From: Thiosymbion sp942492625
GTDB lineage: Bacteria; Pseudomonadota; Gammaproteobacteria; Chromatiales; Chromatiaceae
Assembly (NCBI GenBank): GCA_942492625.1
Contig: CALOFM010000056.1
Span: 20,146-84,145, forward strand
Direction: 5' to 3'
DNA: 64,000 nucleotides
Shown: one piece after another, positions 42,821-51,991 of the stretch
Position numbering within the stretch: position 1 is the stretch's first letter
Layout of the letters: each line of letters starts with the position of its first letter
The notes under the pieces: generated by a model
What the model saw: only the letters and a program-made list of their open reading frames with translations
Databases searched by the model: none
What the model was told of the DNA's origin: nothing
Made by a program: the position numbers and the translations under genes

Positions 42821-44079
42821 GTGCCGAGGAGCAGATCCAGAAAACGGAATCAATTCCGGCGCTCGACGGTGCCGAAAAGCGGGCCAGGCGCCGCGCCAAG
42901 GTGAAGGAGCTGCGGCGCAGGCGCACCGGCAAGCTGCCGGAACTGGATTGGGCGCTCCTGTGCTGTGTGCTGTTGCTGTTGGGATTCGGATTCGTGATGG
43001 TGGCCAGCGCTTCCATGTCTATCGCCGACCGCGTCTTCGACGCCCCCTTCCACTTTATTACCCGGCATGCCCTGGCCCTCGGGCTCGCATTGGCAATGGG
43101 GATCCTGGTTTTTACGGTTCCACTGACCTGGTGGGAGAAGTCCGGCACCGCGCTCTTTTTCGTCGGAGTGTTACTGCTGGTCCTGGTGCTGGTCCCCGGA
43201 ATTGGCCGTACCGTCAACGGGGCGACCCGCTGGATACCCCTTGGTCCGCTCAATATTCAAAGCTCCGAATTCATGAAGTTCTTCGCCGTCATCTACGTAT
43301 CCGGCTACCTCGTACGCCGGCACGAGGAGGTGGCGACCCGCCTGTCCGGTTTCCTGAAGCCAATGTTCCTGATGGTGATCGCCAGCGCTTTGATCATGCG
43401 TCAACCGGACTTCGGCACTACTGCCGTCTTGTTGGCCACCGTGCTAGGTCTGCTCTTTCTCGGCGGTGTGCAGGTGACCCATTTTGCGATTTTGTTCGGG
43501 ATGCTGGCGACCGCGGCGGCGATGTTGGTGGCGCTTGAGCCTTATCGGCTGCAGCGAGTTACTTCCTTTATGGACCCCTTCGCGGATCCCTTCAATACGG
43601 GGTTTCAGCTCTCACAGGCGCTGATTGCGTTCGGGCGCGGGGAGTGGTTGGGGGTGGGTCTCGGAAACGGTATCCAAAAGCAGTTCTTTCTCCCGGAGGC
43701 CCACACGGACTTTCTGATGGCGGTTGTCGGTGAGGAGCTCGGATTGGTCGGTACGCTGGCGGTGATCGCAGCTTTCACGTTCTTTGTGTGGCGGGCGGTT
43801 TCGATAGGTGCGCGAGCCGAGCGTGCGGGTTGGTTGTTCTCCGCTTATGCCGCTCACGGCCTCGGCCTTGGGATCGGTCTTCAAGCCTTGATCAACATCG
43901 GTGTGAACGTTGGACTGTTCCCGACCAAGGGGCTGACCCTGCCCTTTCTGAGCTACGGAAGCAACAGCCTGATCGTCGCCTGCATGGCGGTTGGACTCCT
44001 GCTGCGCATCGACCTGGAGCTGAGGCGCAAGACCGCGCACACGGAACCCGTTAGGGGGATGAAATGGGCACGAGTGTAG
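42817..44079 (+). CDS. ftsW: Septal peptidoglycan glycosyltransferase FtsW
   Basis: SEDS-family lipid II polymerase that works with FtsI. A 420-residue protein with about ten helices and a long basic cytoplasmic start (AEKRARRRAKVKELRRRR). Family motifs are GRTVNGATRWIPLGPLNIQSSEFMK, YRLQRVTSFMDPFADPFNTGFQLSQALIAFGRGEWLG, EAHTDFLMAVVGEELGLVG and the end GLTLPFLSYGSNSL. The catalytic Asp lies in the large loop near SFMDPF. Overlaps murG by 16 bp. Confidence 0.96.
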   Translation: MSAEEQIQKTESIPALDGAEKRARRRAKVKELRRRRTGKLPELDWALLCCVLLLLGFGFVMVASASMSIADRVFDAPFHFITRHALALGLALAMGILVFTVPLTWWEKSGTALFFVGVLLLVLVLVPGIGRTVNGATRWIPLGPLNIQSSEFMKFFAVIYVSGYLVRRHEEVATRLSGFLKPMFLMVIASALIMRQPDFGTTAVLLATVLGLLFLGGVQVTHFAILFGMLATAAAMLVALEPYRLQRVTSFMDPFADPFNTGFQLSQALIAFGRGEWLGVGLGNGIQKQFFLPEAHTDFLMAVVGEELGLVGTLAVIAAFTFFVWRAVSIGARAERAGWLFSAYAAHGLGLGIGLQALINIGVNVGLFPTKGLTLPFLSYGSNSLIVACMAVGLLLRIDLELRRKTAHTEPVRGMKWARV

Positions 44080-45147
44080 CCGTCATGGCCGGCGGGACCG
44101 GTGGCCACGTCTTCCCTGCGCTGGCGGTCGCTAGGCTATTGCGAGATCAGGGCATGGACGTGTTTTGGATCGGAACCAAACGTGGCATGGAATCGCGGCT
44201 GGTGCCCGAGCACGGCTTCCCGATGGAGTGGATCAGCATCGAGGGTCTGCGGGGCAAGGGCGTCCGGCAGGTCCTGACCGCTCCATGGAAGCTTCTGGTG
44301 GCTCTGCGCCAGGCCGAGAGAGATCCTGCGCCGGCGCCGCCCGAACCTGGTTCTGGGGATGGGCGGTTTCGCTTCCGGGCCTGGCGGACTCATGGCGAAA
44401 ATTCTCGGCCTGCCCTTGGTAATCCAAGAGCAGAACCGAGTTCCCGGGCTCACGAACCAGTGGTTGTCCAGGGTCGCTGTGAGGGTTTTCGAGGCCTTTC
44501 CGGGAAGCTTTCCGGATGACCGCGGGGCCGTCACCAGCGGCAATCCCGTCAGATCCGAGATCGTGGCCCTTCCGCCTCCCGCCGAGCGGCTGGCGGGGCG
44601 CAGCGGGCCCCGACGTCTCCTTGGTGGTCGGGGGGTCGCTGGGCGCGAAGGTGCTGAACGAGACCGTCGCCGGGGCGGTGGCAACCCTGCCCGGCGAGCA
44701 GCGCCCGCAGATCCGCCACCAAGCTGGCGAGCTCACGCTGGAAGCGGCACGGACCGCTTACGCGGAGGCGGGCGTGGAGGCGGAGGTGAACGCCTTTCAT
44801 CGCCGATATGGCCGAGGCCTACGCCTGGGCTGACCTAGTGGTATGCCGCGCCGGTGCCTTGACCGTCTCCGAGCTTGCGGCGGCGGGCGTAGGCTCGGTG
44901 CTGGTCCCCTATCCCTACGCGGTGGACGACCATCAGACCGGCAACGCCCGTTATCTGGCAGAGGTGGGCGCCGCTCGCCTCATGCCGCAGACAGAGCTTA
45001 CGCCAGTGTCCCTGGGCGCGGTGCTCGCGGAGCTGTTCGGCGAGCCCGTCTCGGCTGGTCGAAATGGCGGAGGCTGCGCGTGGGCAGGCGAAGCCCGAGG
45101 CAGCGGAGCGGATCGCGAAGGCCTGTTGGGAGGTGAGCGGGGCATGA
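44064..45147 (+). pseudogene. murG: Lipid II synthase MurG, reading frame broken four times
   Basis: Transfers GlcNAc from UDP-GlcNAc to lipid I. The protein is intact only across four frames: MAGGTGGHVFPALAVARLL, then LVLGMGGFASGPGGLMAKILG, then VVGGSLGAKVLNETVAGAV, then YAWADLVVCRAGALTVSELAAAG, then RLVEMAEAARGQAKPEAAERIAK. Each shift equals one extra base, at about 44313-44325, about 44621-44622 (extra T), 44795-44797 (extra T) and 45045-45047 (extra C). Removing four bases gives 359 residues, right for MurG (E. coli 355). The true stop overlaps murC by ATGA. The gene is essential, so base errors are more likely than decay. Confidence 0.9.
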
Positions 45148-46592
45148 GCGCTCAGATGCGTTATTGTGCGAGCCGCATGGGGCGAATCAGGCGTCTGCAC
45201 TTCGTCGGCGTCGGAGGCTCCGGGATGAGCGGAATCGCCGAGCTTATGGCCAATCTGGGGTACCAGGTCTCCGGCTCGGACAAGCGCGCGAGCGATGTGA
45301 CCCGGCGTCTCGAGGGCCTGGGCGTGACGGTTTGCGTCGGTCACCGCGCCGAGCATGCGGAAGGCGCGGACGCGGTAGTGGTATCCACCGCCATCGACCA
45401 AGGCAACCCGGAAATTCGCGCGGCCCGAGAACGGCGTATTCCCGTGGTGCGCCGGGCCGAGATGCTGGCCGAGCTGATGCGCTTCTACTATGGGGTGGCT
45501 GTGGCAGGCACCCACGGAAAGACCACCACCACCAGCCTGGTGGCCAGCGTGTTGGCCGAGGGCGGGCTGGACCCCACGTTCGTCATCGGGGGATTGCTCA
45601 ACAGTGCGGGTGCCAACGCCCGCCTGGGTACCAGCGAGTACCTGGTGGCGGAAGCGGATGAGAGCGATGCCTCCTTCCTCTATCTGCAGCCGATGCTGGC
45701 GGTACTCACCAACATAGATGCCGATCATATGAGCACCTACGGCAATGACTTCAACCGCCTGCGCACCACCTTCATCGAGTTTCTGCACCACCTGCCCTTT
45801 TACGGGCTGGCGGTGCTCTGTGTGGACGACGACCAAGTCCGGTCCCTACTTCCCAAGATCTCACGCGCGGTCCGTACCTACGGAACACTCCCTCAGGCGG
45901 ACGTGCGGGCCGAGGACGTCCGCCAAGAAGGTCTGCGAATGTATTTCTCGGTGCATTGGGACGGTCAAAGCGAGCCTCTGCACGTGGAGCTCAACCTGCC
46001 CGGCCGCCACAACGTGCTGAACGCCCTGGCCGCGATATGCGTTGGTCTGGAGTTGGGGGTGGAAGAGTCGGCCATCCGGCTCGCCCTGAGCAGCTTCCAG
46101 GGTATCGGCCGCCGGTTTGTCGTCGGGGAGGTATCGACCGCGGACGGCCGCGACCTGATCCTGGTTGACGACTACGGCCACCACCCGCGGGAGGTAGCGG
46201 CGACGCTGGACGCCGCGCGTAACGGCTGGCCGGATCGGCGATTGGTATTGGTCTTTCAGCCCCACCGGTACAGCCGCACGCGGGAGCAGTTCGAAGATTT
46301 CGTGCAGGTCTTGTCGGACGCGGACAGCTTGCTGCTGTGTGACGTCTATCCGGCGGGCGAGGAGCCCCTTCCGGGTGCCGACGGGCGCACCCTGAGCCGC
46401 GCCATCCGTGCCCGTGGCGAGGTGGACCCGGTATTCGCGCAGGACCTCCAGGACGTACCCGGCATGCTGGGAAACCTGCTGGAAGACGGCGATCTGGTTC
46501 TGACCATGGGCGCGGGAGATATCGGTGGATTGGCGGCCCGTTTGCCCGACCTGCTGCGAACGGGGGGAGAAGAACATGCTTCAACCAACTAG
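45144..46592 (+). CDS. murC: UDP-MurNAc:L-alanine ligase
   Basis: Adds the first amino acid, L-alanine, to UDP-MurNAc. It has 482 residues from ATG 45144 (MSAQMRYC). RRLHFVGVGGSGMSGIAELM, AVAGTHGKTTTTSLVASVL, DADHMSTYGNDFNRL and VDDYGHHPREVAATLDAAR (metal/substrate His) are signatures. The open frame continues upstream into the murG C-terminal region only because of the murG indels; it is not a real fusion. A short ORF starts within its 3' end. Confidence 0.96.
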   Translation: MSAQMRYCASRMGRIRRLHFVGVGGSGMSGIAELMANLGYQVSGSDKRASDVTRRLEGLGVTVCVGHRAEHAEGADAVVVSTAIDQGNPEIRAARERRIPVVRRAEMLAELMRFYYGVAVAGTHGKTTTTSLVASVLAEGGLDPTFVIGGLLNSAGANARLGTSEYLVAEADESDASFLYLQPMLAVLTNIDADHMSTYGNDFNRLRTTFIEFLHHLPFYGLAVLCVDDDQVRSLLPKISRAVRTYGTLPQADVRAEDVRQEGLRMYFSVHWDGQSEPLHVELNLPGRHNVLNALAAICVGLELGVEESAIRLALSSFQGIGRRFVVGEVSTADGRDLILVDDYGHHPREVAATLDAARNGWPDRRLVLVFQPHRYSRTREQFEDFVQVLSDADSLLLCDVYPAGEEPLPGADGRTLSRAIRARGEVDPVFAQDLQDVPGMLGNLLEDGDLVLTMGAGDIGGLAARLPDLLRTGGEEHASTN

Positions 46593-46731
46593 GGTGCGCC
46601 TGCGCATGGGCTGTGGAGAGCCCCTTTGCGGAACTTTGCGCCGCCTTCGTGAGTTGGTCAGGCGTTTGGAGTATTCCGGTGCGGGAATGGCAAGTGCCGG
46701 GCGTTCAAACGGAGTGCGCGCCAAGCGATGA
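46576..46731 (+). CDS. Possible small Arg-rich ORF between murC and murB
   Basis: A 51-residue frame, MLQPTRVRLRMGCGEPLCGT...NGVRAKR, with ten or more Arg residues and two Cys. It starts inside the murC 3' end after a strong GGGGGAGAAGAAC ribosome site and ends on an ATGA overlap with murB. The spacing is exactly that of the other genes in this cluster. No homologue is recognised. It could be a coupling peptide that delivers ribosomes to murB, a real small protein, or chance. Confidence 0.45.
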   Translation: MLQPTRVRLRMGCGEPLCGTLRRLRELVRRLEYSGAGMASAGRSNGVRAKR

Positions 46732-47624
46732 GCCGAACGGTAGACCGAATATCCGCGCTGCGTGGCGAGCTGCGCCACGATGAGCCCCTGGCATCCCATA
46801 CCAGCTGGCGGGTGGGTGGTCCTGCGCGGCGCTTTTACCGTCCTGCCGATGCAGAGGACTTGGCGGCTTTCCTGCGCGGCATGGACCCATCGGAGCCCAT
46901 GCTCTGGCTCGGGCTTGGCAGCAACCTGCTGGTGGACGACGAAGGCTTTGCAGGCACCGTTGTTCAGACCCAGGGGTGCCTGTGTGAAATCGAGTCCTTC
47001 GCAGAGCAGGGAATCCGCGTCCAGTCCGGGGTCTCCTGCGCAAAGACGGCGCGTTACGCCGCCAAGCTCGGGCTCTCCGGGGTGGAGTTCCTCGCGGGAA
47101 TTCCCGGAACCATGGGTGGCGCCCTGGCCATGAACGCCGGTGCATACGGGGGTGAGACCTGGGCACGGGTACGCAGCGTGCGCACCGTCGATCGGCACGG
47201 GGAGATACGCGAGCGCTTGCCGGCGGACTTTCGCATCGGCTACCGCCAGGTTCAGGGTCCTCCCGGAGAGTGGTTCCTGGAGGCGCAGCTGGACTTGGCG
47301 TCGGGTAACCCGGCTGCGGGACTGGAACGCATCCGCGATCTGCTCGAGCGGCGCGGTCGCACGCAGCCGATCGGATTGCCGAGCTGCGGGTCTGTTTTCC
47401 GCAATCCGCCCGGTGACCATGCGGCCCGGCTCATCGAGGCGGCCGGCCTCAAAGGGATGCGGGAGGGCGGTGCCCAGGTATCGGAAAAACATGCGAATTT
47501 CATCATCAACACGGGGGGCGCCAACGCCCGTGACATATCCCGCCTCATTGAGCGGATCCAGTCGGAAGTAGAGCGCACCAGCGGAGTGCGCCTGATACCC
47601 GAAGTACGTCGGGTCGGGGGTTGA
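46728..47624 (+). CDS. murB: UDP-N-acetylenolpyruvoylglucosamine reductase
   Basis: FAD enzyme making UDP-MurNAc from enolpyruvyl-UDP-GlcNAc. The 298 residues fit the short type IIa form. TSWRVGGPARRFYRPAD, WLGLGSNLLVDDEGF, LAGIPGTMGGALAMNAGAYGGE (FAD binding), and SCGSVFRNPPGDHAARLIEAAGLKG with catalytic Ser, and EKHANFIIN are signatures. No strong ribosome site precedes its ATG. Translation probably depends on coupling to the short upstream ORF. Confidence 0.96.
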   Translation: MSRTVDRISALRGELRHDEPLASHTSWRVGGPARRFYRPADAEDLAAFLRGMDPSEPMLWLGLGSNLLVDDEGFAGTVVQTQGCLCEIESFAEQGIRVQSGVSCAKTARYAAKLGLSGVEFLAGIPGTMGGALAMNAGAYGGETWARVRSVRTVDRHGEIRERLPADFRIGYRQVQGPPGEWFLEAQLDLASGNPAAGLERIRDLLERRGRTQPIGLPSCGSVFRNPPGDHAARLIEAAGLKGMREGGAQVSEKHANFIINTGGANARDISRLIERIQSEVERTSGVRLIPEVRRVGG

Positions 47625-47627
47625 TGC

Positions 47628-48555
47628 ATGGCTTCTGCGGCGGACAAATTCGGAAAGGTGGCGCTGCTCCTCGGCGGGCAGTCGGCGGAGCGGGAGGTTT
47701 CCCTCAAGAGCGGTGGTGCGGTATTGGCCGGGTTGAAGCGCCAGGGCGTGAATGTCCATGCCTTGGATCCAGCAGATGCCGGCACCCTGGAGCGTCTGCG
47801 TACCGAGGGCTTCGACCGGGTGTTCATCATCCTACACGGGCGGGGGGGAGAAGACGGGCAGATCCAGGGGGCTTTGGAGAGCATCGGTCTTTCCTACACG
47901 GGCTCCGGGGTGCTGGGCTCGGCCCTGGGAATGGATAAGTACCGCTGCAAGGTCCTGTGGCGGGGCTGCGGATTGCCCACGGCCGACTTCACCCTGATGC
48001 GGGGGGAGGCGGACCTGGAGCAAGCCCGGGCACTGGGCTTTCCGCTGATGATTAAGCCGGCCCATGAGGGCTCGAGCATAGGGATGGCAAGGGCCGACGA
48101 CCCGGAGCAGCTGGCGGCTGCCTGGCGTGCCGCGGCGCAGTACGACGCCCTGGTCCTGGCCGAGACGCTGGATCGCCGGGCCCGAATACACCTGCGCCGT
48201 TCTCGACGGCGTTGCACTGCCGATGATCCGCCTGGAAACACCGCACGCCTTCTACGACTACGACGCCAAGTACCTTGCAGACACAACGAGCTACATCTGT
48301 CCCTGCGGTCTCCCAGCGGCCGACGAGCGCAAGCTCCAGGCCATGTGCGTCCAGGCCTTCGATGCCGTCGGGGCCAGCGGATGGGGCCGGGTGGACTTCA
48401 TGCTCGACGAGGACGGGCGGCCTCTCCTGCTGGAGGTGAACACGGTGCCGGGAATGACAGATCACAGCTTGGTGCCCATGGCCGCCAAGGTCCATGGGTT
48501 GGATTTCGACGCCCTGGTGTGGCGGATTCTGGAGACTAGTCTTGAGCGCGCGTGA
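47628..48555 (+). pseudogene. ddl: D-alanine:D-alanine ligase, frame broken by a 1-base insertion
   Basis: ATP-grasp ligase making D-Ala-D-Ala for MurF. The first frame gives KVALLLGGQSAEREVSLKSG, HGRGGEDGQIQGALESIG and IKPAHEGSSIGMARADD. The second begins at RWIAGPEYTCAVLDGVALPMIRL and ends LLEVNTVPGMTDHSLVPMAAK...TSLERA. GCCGAGACGCTGG should read GCCGAGCGCTGG; the extra A is at about 48165. Restored length is 308 residues (E. coli DdlB 306). Functional residues are preserved on both sides, so an error in the sequence is probable. Confidence 0.9.
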
Positions 48556-48562
48556 GGCGGCG

Positions 48563-49369
48563 ATGAGCCCCCATTCGCAGGTCGAAACCCCGGGGGCGGG
48601 CCGACGGCTTCTGCGATGGATCTCCGCGCTGGCACTACTGGCCCTGATGGCCGGCGGTGCCTACGCCCTGATGCTGTGGGAGCCGCATCAGCTGCCGGTG
48701 CGCGTGGTAACGGTGGACGGAGAGGTCAAGCGCCTGTCTCCCCGGCGCCTGCAGCAGACGGTGGTCGATCATCTACAGGGCGGCATCCTGACCCAGGATC
48801 TTGCCGAGCTCAAGGCGGCGGTTGAGGCCATGCCCTGGATTCGATCTGCCAGCCTCCGTCGGCACTGGCCCGACCGGTTGGAGCTTGCAGTCGAAGAGCA
48901 CGTGGCCCTTGCACGTTGGGGAAAAGACGGGTTGGTGACCGCGGACGGTGTGGTCTTTCGGCCCGAGGACGGTGTGCTCCCCCCCGGTCTGAAAATGCTC
49001 GATGGTCCGGACGAGCGCGCCCCGGGCGTGGTGGCCCGCTTTAAGGATTGGGCTGCGCGGCTCGCCGACCTGCAGCTAGAGATCGACGAACTGTCCCTCG
49101 ATCCTCGCGGTGCCTGGACCTTGCGCTGCAGTGAGGGGTTCACGCTGGCGTTGGGTAAGGCGCGAGCCGAGGAACGCATGAGTCGGTTTGTCAGGGCTTA
49201 CCCCAGTCTGGTGGCGGCCGGGACGCCGTCCGTGATCGACATGCGTTATAGCAACGGGCTCGCGGTCCGCTGGGCGGAGGATGGATCCGATGGCCAAGGG
49301 CTCAGTGCCAAGGGTGCGGCGAAATCGGCCCAATTGAAATCCCGCCCCAAGGGGCCTTCTAGGAGTTGA
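48563..49369 (+). CDS. ftsQ: Cell division protein FtsQ
   Basis: A 268-residue bitopic membrane protein that recruits and regulates FtsL/FtsB. A cytoplasmic tail leads to one helix (ISALALLALMAGGAYALMLW), then the POTRA domain (LPVRVVTVDGEVKRLSPRRLQQTVVDHL) and the beta domain (PWIRSASLRRHWPDRLELAVEEHVALARWG). I chose ATG 48563, 7 bp after ddl. The C-terminus is Lys/Arg-rich. Sits between ddl and ftsA as in other Gammaproteobacteria. Confidence 0.95.
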   Translation: MSPHSQVETPGAGRRLLRWISALALLALMAGGAYALMLWEPHQLPVRVVTVDGEVKRLSPRRLQQTVVDHLQGGILTQDLAELKAAVEAMPWIRSASLRRHWPDRLELAVEEHVALARWGKDGLVTADGVVFRPEDGVLPPGLKMLDGPDERAPGVVARFKDWAARLADLQLEIDELSLDPRGAWTLRCSEGFTLALGKARAEERMSRFVRAYPSLVAAGTPSVIDMRYSNGLAVRWAEDGSDGQGLSAKGAAKSAQLKSRPKGPSRS

Positions 49370-49374
49370 ACCGA

Positions 49375-50610
49375 ATGTCGAGACGAGGCGAAAAGAACCT
49401 CCTGATTGGCCTGGACATAGGCACAAACAAAATCGCAGCGCTCGTCGGCGAGGTGAAGGACGACGATCAGATCGAGATCATCGGGATAGGCACCCACCCC
49501 TCCCGCGGGCTCAAGAAAGGCGTCGTGGTGGACATTGAGTCGACGGTTCAATCGATCCAACGGGCGGTGGAGGAAGCGGAGCTGATGGCGGGATGCGAGA
49601 TCCACTCCGTTCACGCGGGAATCGCGGGCAGTCACATTCGCAGCCTCAACTCCCACGGCATCACCGCGATCAAGGAGCGGGAAGTGACCCAGGCGGACGT
49701 GGACCGGGTCATCGACGCGGCCCGGGCGGTGGCCATACCCGCGGATCAGAAGATCCTCCACATTCTGCCCCAGGAATTCATCATCGATGATCAGGAGGGA
49801 ATCCGCGAGCCTATCGGCATGTGCGGCGTTCGCCTAGAGGCCCGCGTGCACATGGTCACCGGAGCGGTCAGCGCGGCCCAGAACATCGTCAAGTGTATCC
49901 GTCGCTGCGGGCTGGAGGTGGACGACTTGGTGCTGGAGCAGCTCAGCTCCAGCTACGCGGTGCTAGGCGAAGACGAGAAGGAGCTCGGCGTCTGCCTGGT
50001 GGACATCGGTGGCGGCACCACTGACTTGGCGGTCTTTACCGACGGTGCCATCCGCCATACCGCGGTAATTCCCATCGCCGGTGATCAGGTGACCAACGAC
50101 ATCGCCGTCGCCCTGCGTACACCCACCCAATATGCTGAGCAGATCAAAATCCAGCACGCCTGTGCCCTGACCCAGCTCGCCGGCAGCAGCGAGACCATCG
50201 AGGTCCCCAGCATAGGCGAGCGCCCGGCGCGGCAGCTCTCCCGTCAGACTCTGGCCGAAGTGGTGGAGCCCCGCTACGAGGAGCTCCTGACCCTGCTACA
50301 GACAGAGCTGAGGCGCAGCGGCTTCGAGGATCTGGTTGCGGGCGGTGTGGTCATGACCGGCGGCAGCTCGAAGATGGAAGGTCTCATCGAGCTGGCTGAG
50401 GAGGTGTTCCATATGCCGGTGCGGCTCGGGTTTCCCCAGCACGTGACCGGGCTCGACGAGGTGACCAGCAATCCCATCTACTCGACTGGCGTCGGGCTGC
50501 TGATGTACGCCCAGCAGCACAGGTTCGCAAGACGCCCGGATCTGTCCGAATCCAAGGGGCTGAAGGTCGTGTGGGATCGGATGAAGGGCTGGTTTCAAGG
50601 CAATTTCTAG
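49375..50610 (+). CDS. ftsA: Cell division protein FtsA
   Basis: Actin-like ATPase that tethers FtsZ to the membrane. The 411-residue chain starts MSRRGEKNLLIGLDIGTNKIAALVGE and contains the ATP motifs VDIGGGTTDLAVFTDGAIRHT and GVVMTGGSSKMEGLIELAEEVF. The C-terminal helix VVWDRMKGWFQGNF is the amphipathic membrane-targeting sequence. ATG 49375 follows AGGAG; a TTG nine bases upstream is less likely. Precedes ftsZ by 125 bp. Confidence 0.97.
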   Translation: MSRRGEKNLLIGLDIGTNKIAALVGEVKDDDQIEIIGIGTHPSRGLKKGVVVDIESTVQSIQRAVEEAELMAGCEIHSVHAGIAGSHIRSLNSHGITAIKEREVTQADVDRVIDAARAVAIPADQKILHILPQEFIIDDQEGIREPIGMCGVRLEARVHMVTGAVSAAQNIVKCIRRCGLEVDDLVLEQLSSSYAVLGEDEKELGVCLVDIGGGTTDLAVFTDGAIRHTAVIPIAGDQVTNDIAVALRTPTQYAEQIKIQHACALTQLAGSSETIEVPSIGERPARQLSRQTLAEVVEPRYEELLTLLQTELRRSGFEDLVAGGVVMTGGSSKMEGLIELAEEVFHMPVRLGFPQHVTGLDEVTSNPIYSTGVGLLMYAQQHRFARRPDLSESKGLKVVWDRMKGWFQGNF

Positions 50611-50735
50611 ATCTTCGTGATCCCCCGTGAGGGGGCTACGACGTGTGAGTGAGCAGCAACGACGGCGGGGTTCCGAGTAAGTCCCCCAGACGACAAACCC
50701 AAGCAGTGCAACGAGAGCGAAAGAGGAGAAAACCT

Positions 50736-51917
50736 ATGTTCGAACTGATGGATACCCACACCCAGAATGCGGTGATCAAAGTGATTGGTGTTGGCGGTGG
50801 CGGCGGGAATGCCGTCAATCATATGGTGGAGTCTTCTATCGAAGGAGTGGACTTCATTTGCGCCAATACGGATGCGCAGGCCCTCAAGCATTCCAACGTC
50901 AAGACCATCCTTCAGCTAGGGGCTGGAATCACCAAGGGTCTCGGTGCCGGCGCCGATCCCGGGGTTGGCAAGGAGTCCGCACTGGAAGACAAAGACCGCA
51001 TCCAAGACGCCCTGGACGGGGCCGACATGGTCTTCATAACCGCAGGCATGGGTGGTGGGACAGGTACAGGCGCCGCGCCTGTGGTAGCGGAGGTAGCGCG
51101 GGATCTCGGGATCTTGACCGTGGCCGTAGTCACCAAGCCCTTCCCCTTTGAGGGTACAAAGCGGGCGAAGGTGGCGGCGGAGGGGATTGCGGAGCTTGCA
51201 CGCCATGTCGACTCCCTCATCACGATTCCCAATGAAAAGCTCCTGGCCGTTCTCGGTAAGGAGATGAGCCTGCTGAATGCCTTTAAGTCCGCCAACGACG
51301 TGCTCCTGAACGCCACCCAGGGAATCGCCGAGCTCATTACTCGTCCGGGCCTGATCAACGTGGATTTCGCAGACGTGAAGACTGTCATGTCGGAAATGGG
51401 CCAGGCCATGATGGGCACAGGTGCTGCCAGCGGCGAGAAACGTGCCCGCGAAGCGGCGGAGGCGGCCATCAACAGTCCGCTGCTCGAAGATATCGACCTG
51501 GCCGGCGCAAAGGGCATCCTGGTCAACATTACCGCGGGAATGAGCTTGTCCATCGGTGAATTCGACGAGGTGGGAAACACGGTGCGGGACTTTGCAGACG
51601 ATGACGCTACCGTGGTCGTCGGCACCGTCATCGACCCGGATTTGAACGACGAGCTGCGTGTGACCGTAGTCGCAACCGGGCTGGGGGAGGCGCGTCGGGC
51701 GAAGGCAGCGAAGCCGCTTGCCGACGACCCGCCAATGCATCTTGTCTCCAATGGACATCCGGAGTCCGTGATCCCCGATTACAACGCCATGGACCGTCCC
51801 GCTATCTATCGCAAGGCTCATGGTGCGGCCGCGGCTGCTGCACGCGCGGAGTCGAATGGCGAAACGGACCTGGATTATCTGGACATTCCAGCTTTTCTGC
51901 GCCGCCAAGCAGACTAA
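50736..51917 (+). CDS. ftsZ: Cell division GTPase FtsZ
   Basis: Tubulin-like GTPase that forms the Z ring. The 393 residues are standard. VIGVGGGGGNAVNHM opens the GTPase fold, the G-box is in MGGGTGTGAAPVVAEVA, and NVDFADVKTVMSEMGQAMMG contains the T7-loop catalytic region. The conserved tail LDYLDIPAFLRRQAD binds FtsA and ZipA. I chose ATG 50736, which follows AGAGGAGAA. An earlier in-frame start at 50649 would add a basic leader not seen in the family. Confidence 0.98.
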   Translation: MFELMDTHTQNAVIKVIGVGGGGGNAVNHMVESSIEGVDFICANTDAQALKHSNVKTILQLGAGITKGLGAGADPGVGKESALEDKDRIQDALDGADMVFITAGMGGGTGTGAAPVVAEVARDLGILTVAVVTKPFPFEGTKRAKVAAEGIAELARHVDSLITIPNEKLLAVLGKEMSLLNAFKSANDVLLNATQGIAELITRPGLINVDFADVKTVMSEMGQAMMGTGAASGEKRAREAAEAAINSPLLEDIDLAGAKGILVNITAGMSLSIGEFDEVGNTVRDFADDDATVVVGTVIDPDLNDELRVTVVATGLGEARRAKAAKPLADDPPMHLVSNGHPESVIPDYNAMDRPAIYRKAHGAAAAAARAESNGETDLDYLDIPAFLRRQAD

Positions 51918-51969
51918 GGCAATTTCCGACTAACCCCTGGACAAGGGTAATCCCGAAAAGAGGATCACG

Positions 51970-51991
51970 AAGAAAATCAATAGATTTTCTT
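51970..51991. promoter_or_regulatory. AT-rich perfect palindrome overlapping the lpxC -35 region
   Basis: AAGAAAATC (51970-51978), AATA loop, GATTTTCTT (51983-51991): a perfect 9-bp inverted repeat. It overlaps the first bases of the predicted lpxC -35 element. It could be a regulator site or a weak hairpin at the end of the ftsZ transcript; it has no T tail. Confidence 0.45.

Noticed and set aside
44064..45147. Programmed frameshifting in murG
   Set aside because: Four separate shifts with no shared slippery sequence or downstream structure are not plausible as programmed events.
44808..46592. Continuous open frame joining the murG C-terminal region to murC
   Set aside because: The join exists only because of the apparent extra bases in murG. 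The proper murG frame stops at 45147 and overlaps the murC start at 45144, as elsewhere in the cluster.
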